The notes under the pieces: generated by a model
Databases searched by the model: none
What the model was told of the DNA's origin: nothing
What the model saw: the letters and a program-made list of their open reading frames with translations, nothing else
DNA from: Clostridia bacterium
GTDB taxonomy: Bacteria; Bacillota; Clostridia; Christensenellales; Pumilibacteraceae
NCBI GenBank assembly: GCA_017501145.1
Contig: JAFVXL010000010.1
Span: 1 to 35,913 of the forward strand
Length of the DNA stretch: 35,913 nucleotides
Direction of reading: 5' to 3'
Position numbers and translations under genes: made by a program
In this document: one piece after another, positions 8,305-16,964 of the stretch
How the letters are laid out: each line of letters opens with the position of its first letter
Position numbering within the stretch: the first letter of the stretch is position 1

Positions 8305-9848
8305 ACGAATTTTTGGACCAACTAAAAGAAAAGGTTAGCTTGAATTTGCAAGGGGTAAAGCTTGCAGAAGTTAATGCGCACGTCAAGCGAAATTTGCTTG
8401 AGGTGGTTTTGGTATGTCCACCTGAGCTTGAAGAGCAGCTAAAAGAAGGCGCTATGGAGCTTACGACTACAGCGCGTGAAATTTTGAAAAGCTCGTTTGA
8501 CATAAAAATCAAAATCAAAAAGAGTTACTTTGACGAAGCGTATTTTACCTACAATTTGCTTAGCTTTTTGGAGAATTATCCTATGATAAAGCATAATCTC
8601 AAAAGTGGCAACTTTGCGTTTGATTATAGCGAAAACGGAGATATAAAGGTAACGTTGTCAGTTCCGTCAACGATAGCCGATTATATGCAGGCGCGCAAAA
8701 TCTTGGACAAAATCAACGTGTTTGCGTTCAACAACTACTGCGAAAAAATTAAGGTAGAGCTTAATCCTACTGCGCTTGAAAGCGAAGAAATAGTTTTCGA
8801 GCTGCCCGAGACCAAGCTTGTTTATGACTACGAGGGCGGCAGAAAAATCAAGGTGAGCAACGTGGATGCATTTATCGGTGATCCCATCTACGAGCGACCG
8901 GGGTACATAGTTGATGCTAAGCCCAACGATGGGGTTGTGCTTTGTGGCAAAATAAAGGATTTTGTTGAGCATAAGCGAGCTATGAAAGAGGGCGAAACTG
9001 AACAAAAATATTTTTACAAGTTCCGCTTAGAGGATTTTACTGGCTCGATAGATTGCATATATTTTCCATCTAAGAAGACGGTTGACAAAATAAAGCTTCT
9101 TTCTAATGACAAAGAAATAGTGGCTTTTGGCACAACGGAGATGAATACTTTCCGTGGCGTAACCACTATGTCGTTTAGAGTTAGATATATATCGCTATGT
9201 ACTCTTCCTGCTGAGTTCAGGATAAACCGTGCAAAAATGGCTTTGCCTGACACCTATAGGTGCATAACGCCCACCCCATACGAAAGCTACGAGCAAGACA
9301 ACATCTTCAAGGTTAAGGAAGAAACACCGCAGTATTTGAGGGATAAGGAATTCGTTGTGTACGACTTAGAAACGACGGGACTCAATCAAGTTACGGACAA
9401 AATAATCGAAATAGGCGCGGCTAAGATAAAGGACGGAGCTATTACCGAGTGCTTTTCTGCGCTTGTTGATCCTGAGTGCGTTTTGCCGCAAAAAATTGTT
9501 GAGCTTACGGGTATTACCGATGCTGACGTAAGGGGTAAGCCACTTATAAAGGACGTTATGCCTGACTTTTTCAAATTTTGTCACGGCGCAATTATGGTGG
9601 GGCAAAACAGTATGCAGTTTGACTGGCCGTTCTTAAGAGCAAAGGCAGAGCCAATGAATATTTATTTTGAGAACGAGCAGCTTGATACGTTGCTTCTTGC
9701 TAAGAAATTCTATCCCGAGTGGGGAAAGTATAATTTAGGTACGCTTGCTAAAAAATTTGGTTTTGTTAATGAAGAAGCGCACCGAGCGGTTTCGGATGCG
9801 GTTACGACGGCTAAGGTTTTTATTAAGCTTGCCGCCGAAATGGAATAG
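8301..9848 (+). CDS. PolC-derived 3'-5' exonuclease lacking PHP and polymerase domains
   Basis: This 515-residue protein occupies the exact locus of polC (after ispG, before rimP). It resembles the N-terminal part of Gram-positive PolC: an N-terminal domain (about 1-190), an OB-fold-like region (about 210-325, with KYFYKFRLEDFTGSIDCIYF) and a DnaQ-like exonuclease (about 345-515). Catalytic residues are intact: D355 and E357 in YDLETTGL, D441 in MQFDWPFL, H494 and D499 in HRAVSDA. The PHP halves that flank the exonuclease in PolC, and the whole polymerase and helix-hairpin-helix parts, are absent; the stop is followed by a terminator, so no polymerase reading frame continues. TTG 8301 overlaps the ispG stop, with CGGAG upstream. 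A proofreading or repair exonuclease is the likely role; partner unknown. Confidence 0.8.
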   Translation: MNEFLDQLKEKVSLNLQGVKLAEVNAHVKRNLLEVVLVCPPELEEQLKEGAMELTTTAREILKSSFDIKIKIKKSYFDEAYFTYNLLSFLENYPMIKHNLKSGNFAFDYSENGDIKVTLSVPSTIADYMQARKILDKINVFAFNNYCEKIKVELNPTALESEEIVFELPETKLVYDYEGGRKIKVSNVDAFIGDPIYERPGYIVDAKPNDGVVLCGKIKDFVEHKRAMKEGETEQKYFYKFRLEDFTGSIDCIYFPSKKTVDKIKLLSNDKEIVAFGTTEMNTFRGVTTMSFRVRYISLCTLPAEFRINRAKMALPDTYRCITPTPYESYEQDNIFKVKEETPQYLRDKEFVVYDLETTGLNQVTDKIIEIGAAKIKDGAITECFSALVDPECVLPQKIVELTGITDADVRGKPLIKDVMPDFFKFCHGAIMVGQNSMQFDWPFLRAKAEPMNIYFENEQLDTLLLAKKFYPEWGKYNLGTLAKKFGFVNEEAHRAVSDAVTTAKVFIKLAAEME

Positions 9849-9850
9849 CA

Positions 9851-9874
9851 ATCACTATAATGTGATGTTTTTTT
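9851..9874 (+). terminator. Terminator after the PolC-like exonuclease
   Basis: ATCAC (9851-9855) pairs with GTGAT (9862-9866), with a 6-base loop and a T run ending at 9874. The stem is short, so termination may be partial, but it separates the first gene cluster from rimP-nusA. Confidence 0.55.
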
Positions 9875-9936
9875 GCAAAAAGAGAGCAAAATCATAAAAA
9901 AATAAGCTCAAAAATGTCAAAAACATCAAAAAACAG

Positions 9937-9965
9937 TTGCGTTTTGAACAAACCTATGATATAAT
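9937..9965 (+). promoter_or_regulatory. Promoter of the rimP-nusA-infB operon
   Basis: TTGCGT (9937-9942), 17-base spacer and perfect TATAAT (9960-9965). The -35 sequence and spacing are the same as for the rpsB promoter at 125-153. Confidence 0.7.
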
Positions 9966-9985
9966 TCTAATGTTATTAAGCACGA

Positions 9986-10013
9986 TGAGAGTGAGCCTTG
10001 CGGTTCGCTCTCA
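9986..10013 (+). promoter_or_regulatory. Strong hairpin in the rimP-nusA leader
   Basis: Bases 9986-9997 pair with 10002-10013: twelve base pairs including two G-U, closed by the 4-base loop TTGC. No T-run follows, so it is not an intrinsic terminator. It sits about 15 bases after the expected transcription start and 31 bases before the rimP start codon. It could stabilise the 5' end of the message or be a regulatory or processing site for this operon; the function is not known from sequence. Confidence 0.5.
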
Positions 10014-10043
10014 ATCATTATATGGAAAAATAAGGAATTTTTG

Positions 10044-10502
10044 ATGAACGTAGTAGAAATAACTAAAAACGCAGTCGCGGATGTTTTGACGGATATGGGG
10101 TATGAGCTTGTTGACGTAGAGTACGACAAGCAGTACGGACAAATGACGTTAACGGTCTTTATCTACAAGCAGGGTGGAGTTGACTTGGACGACTGCGAGA
10201 AAGTAAGTAGAAAGCTTGATCCTATCTTGGACGAGGTAAATCCTACAGGCGACGTGCCGTATTCGTTTAACGTATCGTCACCGGGATTGGATAGGCCGTT
10301 TAAGACTCAGCGTGACTTTGAGCGCAATTACGGCGAAGAGGTCGAGGTTAAGCTTTACGCACCGCTAAAAGGCAAGAAGCTGTATGAAGGTGTGCTTAAG
10401 GAAAAGAACGAAAACACGTTTACGATTCTTGTAGACGACAAGGAAGTAACGATAGAATGTGCCAAGGCGGCTTACGTAAGACCGCTTGTAAAATTTGAAT
10501 AG
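10044..10502 (+). CDS. rimP: Ribosome maturation factor RimP
   Basis: Cytoplasmic 30S assembly factor that helps build the S12-containing region. The 152-residue protein shows the family's N-terminal domain with DMGYELVDVEYDKQ and DLDDCEKVSRKLDPILDE, the SSPGLDRPFKTQRDFERN motif at the domain junction, and a small C-terminal barrel (VKLYAPLKGKKLYEG). A TTG at 10041 sits in frame directly before ATG 10044; the ATG is preferred because AAGGA at 10032-10036 is well spaced to it. First gene of the nusA operon, its usual position in nearly all bacteria. Confidence 0.95.
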   Translation: MNVVEITKNAVADVLTDMGYELVDVEYDKQYGQMTLTVFIYKQGGVDLDDCEKVSRKLDPILDEVNPTGDVPYSFNVSSPGLDRPFKTQRDFERNYGEEVEVKLYAPLKGKKLYEGVLKEKNENTFTILVDDKEVTIECAKAAYVRPLVKFE

Positions 10503-10527
10503 ACCCATTTGGAGGAGGAATAATCTA

Positions 10528-11640
10528 ATGAAAAGTCAGGACTTTTTTCTTGCGCTCGACGCGCTTGAATCGGAAAAGCGTATAAAGAAAGAAATTTTTA
10601 TCGACGCGCTCGAAACAGCTCTCGTTATCGCATACAAAAAGCACACCGGTGATGCTAAAGCGGTAGAGGTTAAGCTTGATCCCGACAAATATACCATTGA
10701 TATTATAGCTTATTTGGAAGTAGTGGAGCAGGTAGAAGACAAGGAGACGCAAATAAGCCTTGAAGACGCTAGACTTATTGATAAGAAGTATAAGATAGGC
10801 GATAGAGTTGCAGAAAAGGTTATGCCCAAGGATTTTGGCCGTATCGCAGCTCAAACTGCTAAGCAGGTTATTATGCAAAAGCTTCGTGAAGTAGAAAGCG
10901 AGCTTGCATACAGCGAGCTTTCACAAAAGGAAGGCGAGCTTATCACTTGTGTAGTACGCCGTATAGACGGTAAGAACGTTTATGTAGAAATCAATAAGCT
11001 AGAAGCTTTGCTTATGCCGCAAGATCAAGCTCCGTCCGATAGATTTAACGTGGGCGATAGAATTAAGGTTTACGTTAAGAAGATTAAGGCAGGCTCTCGC
11101 GGACCGCAAATTACGGTAAGCAGAACGGTTGCAGGATTTGTAAAGCGCTTGTTCGAAATCGAGGTTCCCGAAATCGCAGCGGGACTTGTAACGATTAAGT
11201 CAATAGTACGTGAAGCCGGTTACAGAACTAAGATGGCGGTGTATTGCGAAGACGGCAACGTAGATCCCGTAGGAGCTTGCGTTGGTAATCGCGGTATGAG
11301 AGTTAATGCTATCGTGTCCGAGCTTGGCGGCGAGAAGATTGATATTATTCCTTGGCACAATGATCCGCTTGAGTTTATTGCTCGTGCGCTCAGTCCTGCT
11401 AAGGTCGCTATGGTCGAGGTTGTAGATGAGATTGAACGCTCGGCTAAGGTAGTGGTTGACGACAATATGCTTAGCCTTGCAATTGGCAAGGACGGTCAAA
11501 ATGCTCGTATTGCAGCTCGTCTTACGGGTTGGAAGATTGACGTTAAGTCGTACAGCAACTATATGAAGAGCCAATACGCAGAAAACGTAGATCCTGAGCT
11601 TAACGAAGAACCTGTAGAAGAACTTGGAGAACTCAACTAA
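10528..11640 (+). CDS. nusA: Transcription elongation/antitermination factor NusA
   Basis: RNA-polymerase-binding factor that modulates pausing, termination and antitermination. The 370-residue product has the N-terminal polymerase-binding domain (about 1-125, with FFLALDALESEKRI at the start), an S1 domain (about 130-200, with GELITCVVRRIDGKNVYVEI) and two KH domains containing VGACVGNRGMRVNAIV and AIGKDGQNARIAARLTGW. There are no C-terminal acidic repeats, as in other Gram-positive NusA proteins. The frame is open upstream to a TTG at 10495, but ATG 10528 follows the strong site GGAGGAGG (from 10511) and gives the family start. Confidence 0.97.
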   Translation: MKSQDFFLALDALESEKRIKKEIFIDALETALVIAYKKHTGDAKAVEVKLDPDKYTIDIIAYLEVVEQVEDKETQISLEDARLIDKKYKIGDRVAEKVMPKDFGRIAAQTAKQVIMQKLREVESELAYSELSQKEGELITCVVRRIDGKNVYVEINKLEALLMPQDQAPSDRFNVGDRIKVYVKKIKAGSRGPQITVSRTVAGFVKRLFEIEVPEIAAGLVTIKSIVREAGYRTKMAVYCEDGNVDPVGACVGNRGMRVNAIVSELGGEKIDIIPWHNDPLEFIARALSPAKVAMVEVVDEIERSAKVVVDDNMLSLAIGKDGQNARIAARLTGWKIDVKSYSNYMKSQYAENVDPELNEEPVEELGELN

Positions 11641-11898
11641 ATGAAAAGTTTGCCGCAAAGAATGTGTGTCGCTTGCCGAGAGATGAGAGAAAAGTCTCAG
11701 CTTGTTCGTGTAGTAAAGAGCGGCGATAATATTTTCGTTGACATTACCGACAAGGCACAGGGAAGAGGAGCATACGTTTGCAAAAGCGCCGAGTGTATAA
11801 AAAAGCTCGTTAAGACCAAAGCGCTCAATAGAACTTTCAAGCGTGATGTGCCGCAAGAAGTTTATTTGCGGCTGGAGGACGTTATAAATGAACGATAA
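11641..11898 (+). CDS. rnpM: YlxR/RnpM family RNA-binding protein
   Basis: Small basic protein of 85 residues, DUF448 family. The conserved features are visible: RMCVACREM at the start, the LVRVVKSGDN strand, and the hallmark GRGAYVC (about 41-47) followed by a basic C-terminal half. In Bacillus subtilis the family member has been described as a modulator of RNase P (RnpM); other work suggested nucleoid or regulatory roles. It starts directly after the nusA stop with no gap and overlaps the next gene by 11 bases, the standard nusA-ylxR-ylxQ-infB order. Confidence 0.9.
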   Translation: MKSLPQRMCVACREMREKSQLVRVVKSGDNIFVDITDKAQGRGAYVCKSAECIKKLVKTKALNRTFKRDVPQEVYLRLEDVINER

Positions 11899-12211
11899 GA
11901 TAGCGACGCTCATTGGATTTGCGGTCAAGGCAAATAAGCTTATCTACGGATTGGATACGTTAGAAGAAGGTAACAAAAAAAGATATCTTATAGTTTGCTG
12001 TCACACTTTAAGCGAAAGAGCATTTTCGACGGCAAAATTTATTGCAAAACGTGACGGTGTACCTATTTTGGTCACAAAGACTCGTAAACTTGAGGACATA
12101 GTTTACAAGAGAAATTGCAAAGTAATCGGCATTTCTAATAAGCAAATGTCAGATGCGATAATAGATTATATTACTAATGATTATTCACTTATTAAGTCGG
12201 AGGAAATTTAA
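11888..12211 (+). CDS. ylxQ: L7Ae-family ribosomal-like protein YlxQ
   Basis: 107-residue protein of the L7Ae/L30e/S12e/Gadd45 family, which bind kink-turn RNA. Visible features are the N-terminal helix IATLIGFAVKANKLIYGLDT, the central strand LIVCCHTLSERA, the VPILVTKTRKLED strand and a late KVIGISNKQMSDAI. In Gram-positive bacteria this gene lies between ylxR and infB; its cellular role is not well established. Start ATG 11888 lies inside the end of rnpM, with GGAGG a few bases upstream. Confidence 0.88.
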   Translation: MNDKIATLIGFAVKANKLIYGLDTLEEGNKKRYLIVCCHTLSERAFSTAKFIAKRDGVPILVTKTRKLEDIVYKRNCKVIGISNKQMSDAIIDYITNDYSLIKSEEI

Positions 12212-14851
12212 TTGACTACTCAAAATCAAAACACGCAAAATGAAAAAGACGGCGTAAAATACGAAAATATTAAACGTCTTAAAACCATGATAACGCAAGG
12301 CAGCGAGCTTAATGCGTTAATTGCGGACGTAAAAAACATTAAGCGTAAGATTGATGAGATGCTTTCTTCTTATCGCGCGGTAGAAAGAGAAAAGGAAAAA
12401 GAATCCCGTGTAGAAGCAGAATTAGAAGAAAAGGCGAAATCTCAGCCTGCTTCCAACGATTCTCATGAGCATCTACCTAAGCACGAAGAAAGCCAGCCCC
12501 AGCCCAAGCAGGGAAAGGCGGAAATTAACGAGGTTAGGGAGATTGCAGGCGCTAAGGAAAGCAAAGAAGCGCCCAAGCCGCAAGCTCAACCTAAGCAAAA
12601 GCAAGAACAAAAAGAGCCTACGGTTATTCAAAAACCGCAAGGGGCAATTTTGCCTGATGCGCAAAAAAAGCACGTACCGAGTTATGTGCGCGGTGTAGTA
12701 GTGCCGCCCCCGCCCCCCAAGCCGGTTGTTCCCCGCGAAAAGTTGGACCGCAGAAACGGCGCTCCGCATTCGCAAAATCAAAGACGTGACGCGCAAGGCG
12801 CTCAGCGTAAGCCTATGGATGGCAAAGCGCCCCTTCCTCCGCGCGCTCAAAAGCCGGGTAGTGGTTTGGCTAAGCCTACCCCGATTAAGCTCGACTTACC
12901 TCAGGTAAAAGAACGCAGCAAAACCTTTGACAATAAGCGTAAGGACCATAAGCCCGAGGATAAGAAGACAATGAACAAGCGTACGCTTATTCGCAAGGGC
13001 TTTATCCAAGACGAGATCGGAGAAGAGCGTATGGGTACTCGCAAGCTCAAGAACAAAAAGCCTAAGACTGAGCAAGCGTTTGCGCCCATCAAGATAGAAA
13101 AAGCAGTAATTACTACCGAAAATCTTACAGTAAAGATTTTGAGTGAAAAGATCGGTAAAACTGCGCAAGAGATTATTAAGCAGCTTATGTTGCTTGGTAT
13201 TATGACCAACATAAACAGCGTAGTAGACTTCCAAACTATGGAGCTTGTTGCAAACGAGCTTGGCGTAGAATTGGAGCTTAAGCTCGACAAAACTATGGAA
13301 GCTCAAATAGAAGAAGCGCACGAAGAGGCTGACAAGGAAGAGGATCTCGTTAAGCGTCCTCCCGTTATTACCGTAATGGGACACGTTGACCACGGTAAAA
13401 CCTCGCTACTTGACGCAATTCGTAAGACCTCGGTGGCAGCTGGCGAGGCGGGCGGTATTACACAGCATATAGGCGCGTACTCGGTTGTGTGCCGTGGCGA
13501 GAAGATTACGTTCTTGGATACGCCCGGTCACGAGGCGTTTACCGAAATGCGTGCTCGCGGCGCACAGGTAACCGATATTGCAATTTTGATAGTAGCGGCC
13601 GACGACGGTGTAATGCCACAAACGATTGAAGCAATCAATCACGCTAAGGCGGCAAACGTTCCGGTAATTGTTGCAATCAACAAGATTGACAAGCCGGGCG
13701 CAAATATCGAAAGAATTAAGCAGCAACTTACCGAATATGGACTCGTAACAGAAGAGTGGGGTGGAGATACAATTATGGTTCCCATTTCTGCTAAGCAGGG
13801 TGTAGGTATCGATCAGTTGCTCGAAATGATTCTTTTTGTAGCAGAATATAACAATTATAGAGCTAACCCCAACCGTAAGGCAAAGGGTACGATAGTAGAA
13901 GCAAAGCTCGACAAGGGTAAAGGACCTATCGCGAACGTTATCGTGCAAAACGGTACGCTCAAAGTAGGTGACTTCGTCGTTTCGGGCATGACCTTTGGTA
14001 GAGTAAGAGCCATGACGGACGATAAAGGTCGCACCATTAAAGAAGCAGGTCCGTCAACACCCGTATCCGTGCTTGGCTTTGGCGAAGTGCCGGCAGCGGG
14101 AGATGGCATATACGTTGTAAGCGACGAAAAGGTTGCTCGTCAGGTAATCGAGGAGCGTAACACTAAGCTCCGTAACGAGCAAGCTAACCAAGGTCAAAAG
14201 GTTTCGTTCGACGATATGATGAACAAGATTAACGAAGGACAGCTCAAGGAGTTCAATCTTATCGTTAAGGCTGACGTTCAAGGCTCGGTGGAAGCTCTTA
14301 AGGCGTCCCTCCTTAAGCTTGAGGGCGAGGACGTAAGAGTTAGAGTGGTTCACTCGGGCGTAGGCGCAATCAACAAGTCCGACCTTATGCTTGCTAATAT
14401 TTCTAACGCAATAGTTATAGGATTCAACGTTCGCCCTGACAATGAGTCGCGCGCTCTTGCCGAAAAGAACGGCGTTGATGTAAGACTTTATCGTATTATT
14501 TACGAGGCTCTTGAAGATATGGAACGCACCATCAAGGGACTTGCTGAGCCTAAATATCAAGAAGTTATTATTGGTAGAGCGCAAGTTCGTAACGTATTTA
14601 AGATTACTGGTGTGGGCATGATTGCTGGTAGCTACGTGCTTAACGGAAAGATGCAGCGTAATGCAAAGGTGCGCGTATTCCGTGACGGAGATATGATTCA
14701 CGAAGGCGCAATCGAAACGCTTAAGAGATTCAAAGACGACGTTAAGGAAATCGGCGTAGGTTACGAGTGCGGTATTTGTATCGAAGGCTTTAACGATATT
14801 AAGGAAAACGACGAGCTTGAAGCATATATACTTGAGGAAATAAAGGCGTAA
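12212..14851 (+). CDS. infB: Translation initiation factor IF-2
   Basis: GTPase that brings fMet-tRNA to the 30S subunit and drives subunit joining. The 879-residue protein has a long, low-complexity Lys/Gln/Pro-rich N-terminal part (about 60-290, including a run of prolines near residue 170), an IF2_N domain (about 300-360, [20 protein letters not shown]), and the G domain: GHVDHGKT at 390-397, DTPGHE at 436-441, NKID at 490-493. Domains II to IV follow, including the C-terminal fMet-tRNA-binding barrel. The start is TTG 12212, placed after CGGAGG in the ylxQ end; the ylxQ stop abuts it. Confidence 0.97.
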   Translation: MTTQNQNTQNEKDGVKYENIKRLKTMITQGSELNALIADVKNIKRKIDEMLSSYRAVEREKEKESRVEAELEEKAKSQPASNDSHEHLPKHEESQPQPKQGKAEINEVREIAGAKESKEAPKPQAQPKQKQEQKEPTVIQKPQGAILPDAQKKHVPSYVRGVVVPPPPPKPVVPREKLDRRNGAPHSQNQRRDAQGAQRKPMDGKAPLPPRAQKPGSGLAKPTPIKLDLPQVKERSKTFDNKRKDHKPEDKKTMNKRTLIRKGFIQDEIGEERMGTRKLKNKKPKTEQAFAPIKIEKAVITTENLTVKILSEKIGKTAQEIIKQLMLLGIMTNINSVVDFQTMELVANELGVELELKLDKTMEAQIEEAHEEADKEEDLVKRPPVITVMGHVDHGKTSLLDAIRKTSVAAGEAGGITQHIGAYSVVCRGEKITFLDTPGHEAFTEMRARGAQVTDIAILIVAADDGVMPQTIEAINHAKAANVPVIVAINKIDKPGANIERIKQQLTEYGLVTEEWGGDTIMVPISAKQGVGIDQLLEMILFVAEYNNYRANPNRKAKGTIVEAKLDKGKGPIANVIVQNGTLKVGDFVVSGMTFGRVRAMTDDKGRTIKEAGPSTPVSVLGFGEVPAAGDGIYVVSDEKVARQVIEERNTKLRNEQANQGQKVSFDDMMNKINEGQLKEFNLIVKADVQGSVEALKASLLKLEGEDVRVRVVHSGVGAINKSDLMLANISNAIVIGFNVRPDNESRALAEKNGVDVRLYRIIYEALEDMERTIKGLAEPKYQEVIIGRAQVRNVFKITGVGMIAGSYVLNGKMQRNAKVRVFRDGDMIHEGAIETLKRFKDDVKEIGVGYECGICIEGFNDIKENDELEAYILEEIKA

Positions 14852-14855
14852 AATA

Positions 14856-15203
14856 ATGAATTTTAGAATAGACAGAATAAATAGCGAGCTTCAAAAAAGC
14901 ATTTCGGAGATAATAGGCAGACTTAAGGATCCGCGCATTACTTCTATGGTAAGCGTAATGGCAGTAGAGACGTCGCGTGATTTAAGCTCGGCAAGGGTGT
15001 TCGTTAGCTGTTACGGAGGTGACGCAAACGAAACTCTTGCAGCGCTCAAAAAATGCTCGGGATTTATTCGTCACGAGCTTCGTAGCGAATACAGAGAATT
15101 GCGTACCGTTCCGTCGCTCAATTTCTTCTTGGATACTTCTATGCAATATGGCGAGAAGATTGACGCAATACTTGAAGGATTGAAAAAGCATGAATCTGAT
15201 TGA
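14856..15203 (+). CDS. rbfA: Ribosome-binding factor A
   Basis: KH-fold 30S maturation factor acting on helix 1 of 16S rRNA and important in the cold. The 115-residue protein has the family layout: RIDRINSELQKSISEII at the start, LKDPRITSMVSVMAVETSRD, the strand SSARVFVSCYG, and LRTVPSLNFFLDTSM near the end. It follows infB after 4 bases and overlaps nrnA by 14 bases. Confidence 0.95.
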   Translation: MNFRIDRINSELQKSISEIIGRLKDPRITSMVSVMAVETSRDLSSARVFVSCYGGDANETLAALKKCSGFIRHELRSEYRELRTVPSLNFFLDTSMQYGEKIDAILEGLKKHESD

Positions 15204-16116
15204 TAGCATAAAATCCGCAAAAAATATTCTTATTGTGGGACACGTGCGTCCGGACGGAGATTGTCTTGGCGCAGGTCTTGCGCTTAAGCGTCTTGCTAAT
15301 AACGAAGGCGCGCGCGCCGACTTAGTGTACGATTCAGATTTGCCTAAGCACTACGAGTTTATGCAAGGCTTTGACACCATCAATAAGCCTACGAGCGAAA
15401 ATTATGATTTGCTTATAGTAGTGGACTGTGGAGACGAGTTGCGTATGGGTAAATACGCTAAACTCCTCAAAAAGATAAAAAGCATACAATTTGACCATCA
15501 TATTACCAACAAGGGATTTGCGCAAACTAATTACATTTATCCCGAAAAATCAAGTACGTGTGAGATAATTGCCGACGTTTTGTTGCCGCTTAACAAGGTT
15601 GACTCGGTAATAGCCGATTGTTTGTACGTGGGGCTTTCTACCGATAGCGGACACTTTATGCACAACAACGTTACGTCTAACGTGTTTGACGTAGCCACTA
15701 AGCTTATGAACTGCGGACTTAACGCATATGAGCTTAATATGCGCTTATATCGCAATAGAACGGTCAAAAAAACCGAGCTCATTGCTCGCGCGCTTAACTC
15801 TATGAAGTATTTTCGCGACGATAGCATTTGTATTATTACAGTTAAGTCGAGTGATTTGACCGAAACCGGCTGTACGTTGTCTGACACCGAAGGGCTTATC
15901 GACTTTGCGATGGCTATGGGTTGTGTCAAGGTTGCAGTTTGTATGACCGAGCAAAGCGAGCACAAATACAAGGTAAGCTTTAGGAGCAAGGGCTACAACG
16001 TATCCGAGTGCGCGGCGGTTTTTGGCGGCGGCGGACACGTTCAGGCGGCAGGCTGTGTTGTTTGCGGCTATTACGAAGACGTTTTGCGTAAGATAGTCAA
16101 GTCTATAACGGACTGA
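15190..16116 (+). CDS. nrnA: DHH-family nanoRNase / pAp phosphatase
   Basis: NrnA-type enzyme that degrades 2-5 nucleotide RNA fragments and dephosphorylates 3'-phosphoadenosine 5'-phosphate; it takes the place of Orn in many Firmicutes. The 308 residues contain the DHH-superfamily motifs: GHVRPDGDCLGAGL (from about residue 16), VVDCGDE, QFDHHITNKGFAQ, and STDSGHFMH, then a DHHA1 domain with FGGGGHVQAAGC close to the C-terminus. Start ATG 15190 lies within the end of rbfA. The place between rbfA and truB is common in Clostridia. Confidence 0.93.
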   Translation: MNLIDSIKSAKNILIVGHVRPDGDCLGAGLALKRLANNEGARADLVYDSDLPKHYEFMQGFDTINKPTSENYDLLIVVDCGDELRMGKYAKLLKKIKSIQFDHHITNKGFAQTNYIYPEKSSTCEIIADVLLPLNKVDSVIADCLYVGLSTDSGHFMHNNVTSNVFDVATKLMNCGLNAYELNMRLYRNRTVKKTELIARALNSMKYFRDDSICIITVKSSDLTETGCTLSDTEGLIDFAMAMGCVKVAVCMTEQSEHKYKVSFRSKGYNVSECAAVFGGGGHVQAAGCVVCGYYEDVLRKIVKSITD

Positions 16117-16124
16117 ATGGAATA

Positions 16125-16964
16125 ATGACGGGAGTTATAAATTTATATAAACCCAAAGGAATAACAAGCAGCGACGCAGTTGTAAAGGTAAAAAGAATTT
16201 TGCATACGAGGGCAGTCGGGCACATGGGAACGCTCGATCCGCAAGGCGAGGGCGTGCTTATATTAGGCGTGGGCAAAGCTACCCGCCTTTTTGATTATTA
16301 TTTATCAAAGGACAAGGTGTACGAGGCAGAATTTACCTTTGGTACGCTTACAGACACGCTTGACGGCGAGGGCGAAATAATTAAGTCTGGAGGGACAGTT
16401 CCTTCGGCTGAACAAATAAAAGAGGCTATTGCTACTTTTGTTGGCAAACAGCTTCAAGTTCCACCGCTTTATAGCGCAAAAAAGATAGATGGCAGAAAGG
16501 CTTATGACATAGCTCGTAGTGGTATGACGGTAGAGCTTAAGCCGTGCGAAATAGAGGTTTTTTCGTTCGAATTTTTGGAGCTTGCTTCTAATCGACTTAC
16601 CGTAAGAATTCATTGCTCGAGTGGCACGTATATAAGGAGCTTGTGTAGAGATCTGGCAGAAAAGCTCGGCACGTATGCTATTATGACAGCGATTAAGCGC
16701 ACGCGTTGCGGTTCGTTTTTGGCGCAGGATGCAGTTAGTATCGACGAGCTGACTGAGCAAAGGGTGCTTAGCGTAAGCGAGGCGTTGCCCGAAATTCCGA
16801 GATTAGATTTGGACGAGCAGTTTTACGTAGGCTTGTGCAACGGACAAAAAATAAAGACAGAGCGCAGTGGCAAATATCTTGTATTTTGCAAGAACGAGCT
16901 GTTTGGTATAGGTAACGCAGACGGCAGCGTTTTGACAATAAAGCCGTATATGAGGGAAGTATGA
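16125..16964 (+). CDS. truB: tRNA pseudouridine(55) synthase TruB
   Basis: Makes pseudouridine 55 in the T loop of tRNAs. The 279-residue protein starts GVINLYKPKGITSSDAV, carries the catalytic Asp in HMGTLDPQGEGVL (about residues 32-44), then YSAKKIDGRKAYDIAR and the CSSGTYIRSLCRDL motif. The residues after the catalytic Asp (PQGEG) differ slightly from the more usual P-x-A-T/E-G form. A short C-terminal region resembles a reduced PUA-type domain. It overlaps ribF by ATGA (16961-16964). Confidence 0.95.
   Translation: MTGVINLYKPKGITSSDAVVKVKRILHTRAVGHMGTLDPQGEGVLILGVGKATRLFDYYLSKDKVYEAEFTFGTLTDTLDGEGEIIKSGGTVPSAEQIKEAIATFVGKQLQVPPLYSAKKIDGRKAYDIARSGMTVELKPCEIEVFSFEFLELASNRLTVRIHCSSGTYIRSLCRDLAEKLGTYAIMTAIKRTRCGSFLAQDAVSIDELTEQRVLSVSEALPEIPRLDLDEQFYVGLCNGQKIKTERSGKYLVFCKNELFGIGNADGSVLTIKPYMREV

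Noticed and set aside
9849-10043. Remainder of polC after a frameshift
   Set aside because: The 195 bases hold a terminator, a promoter and a leader hairpin; no frame shows PHP or polymerase motifs, and rimP begins immediately after.
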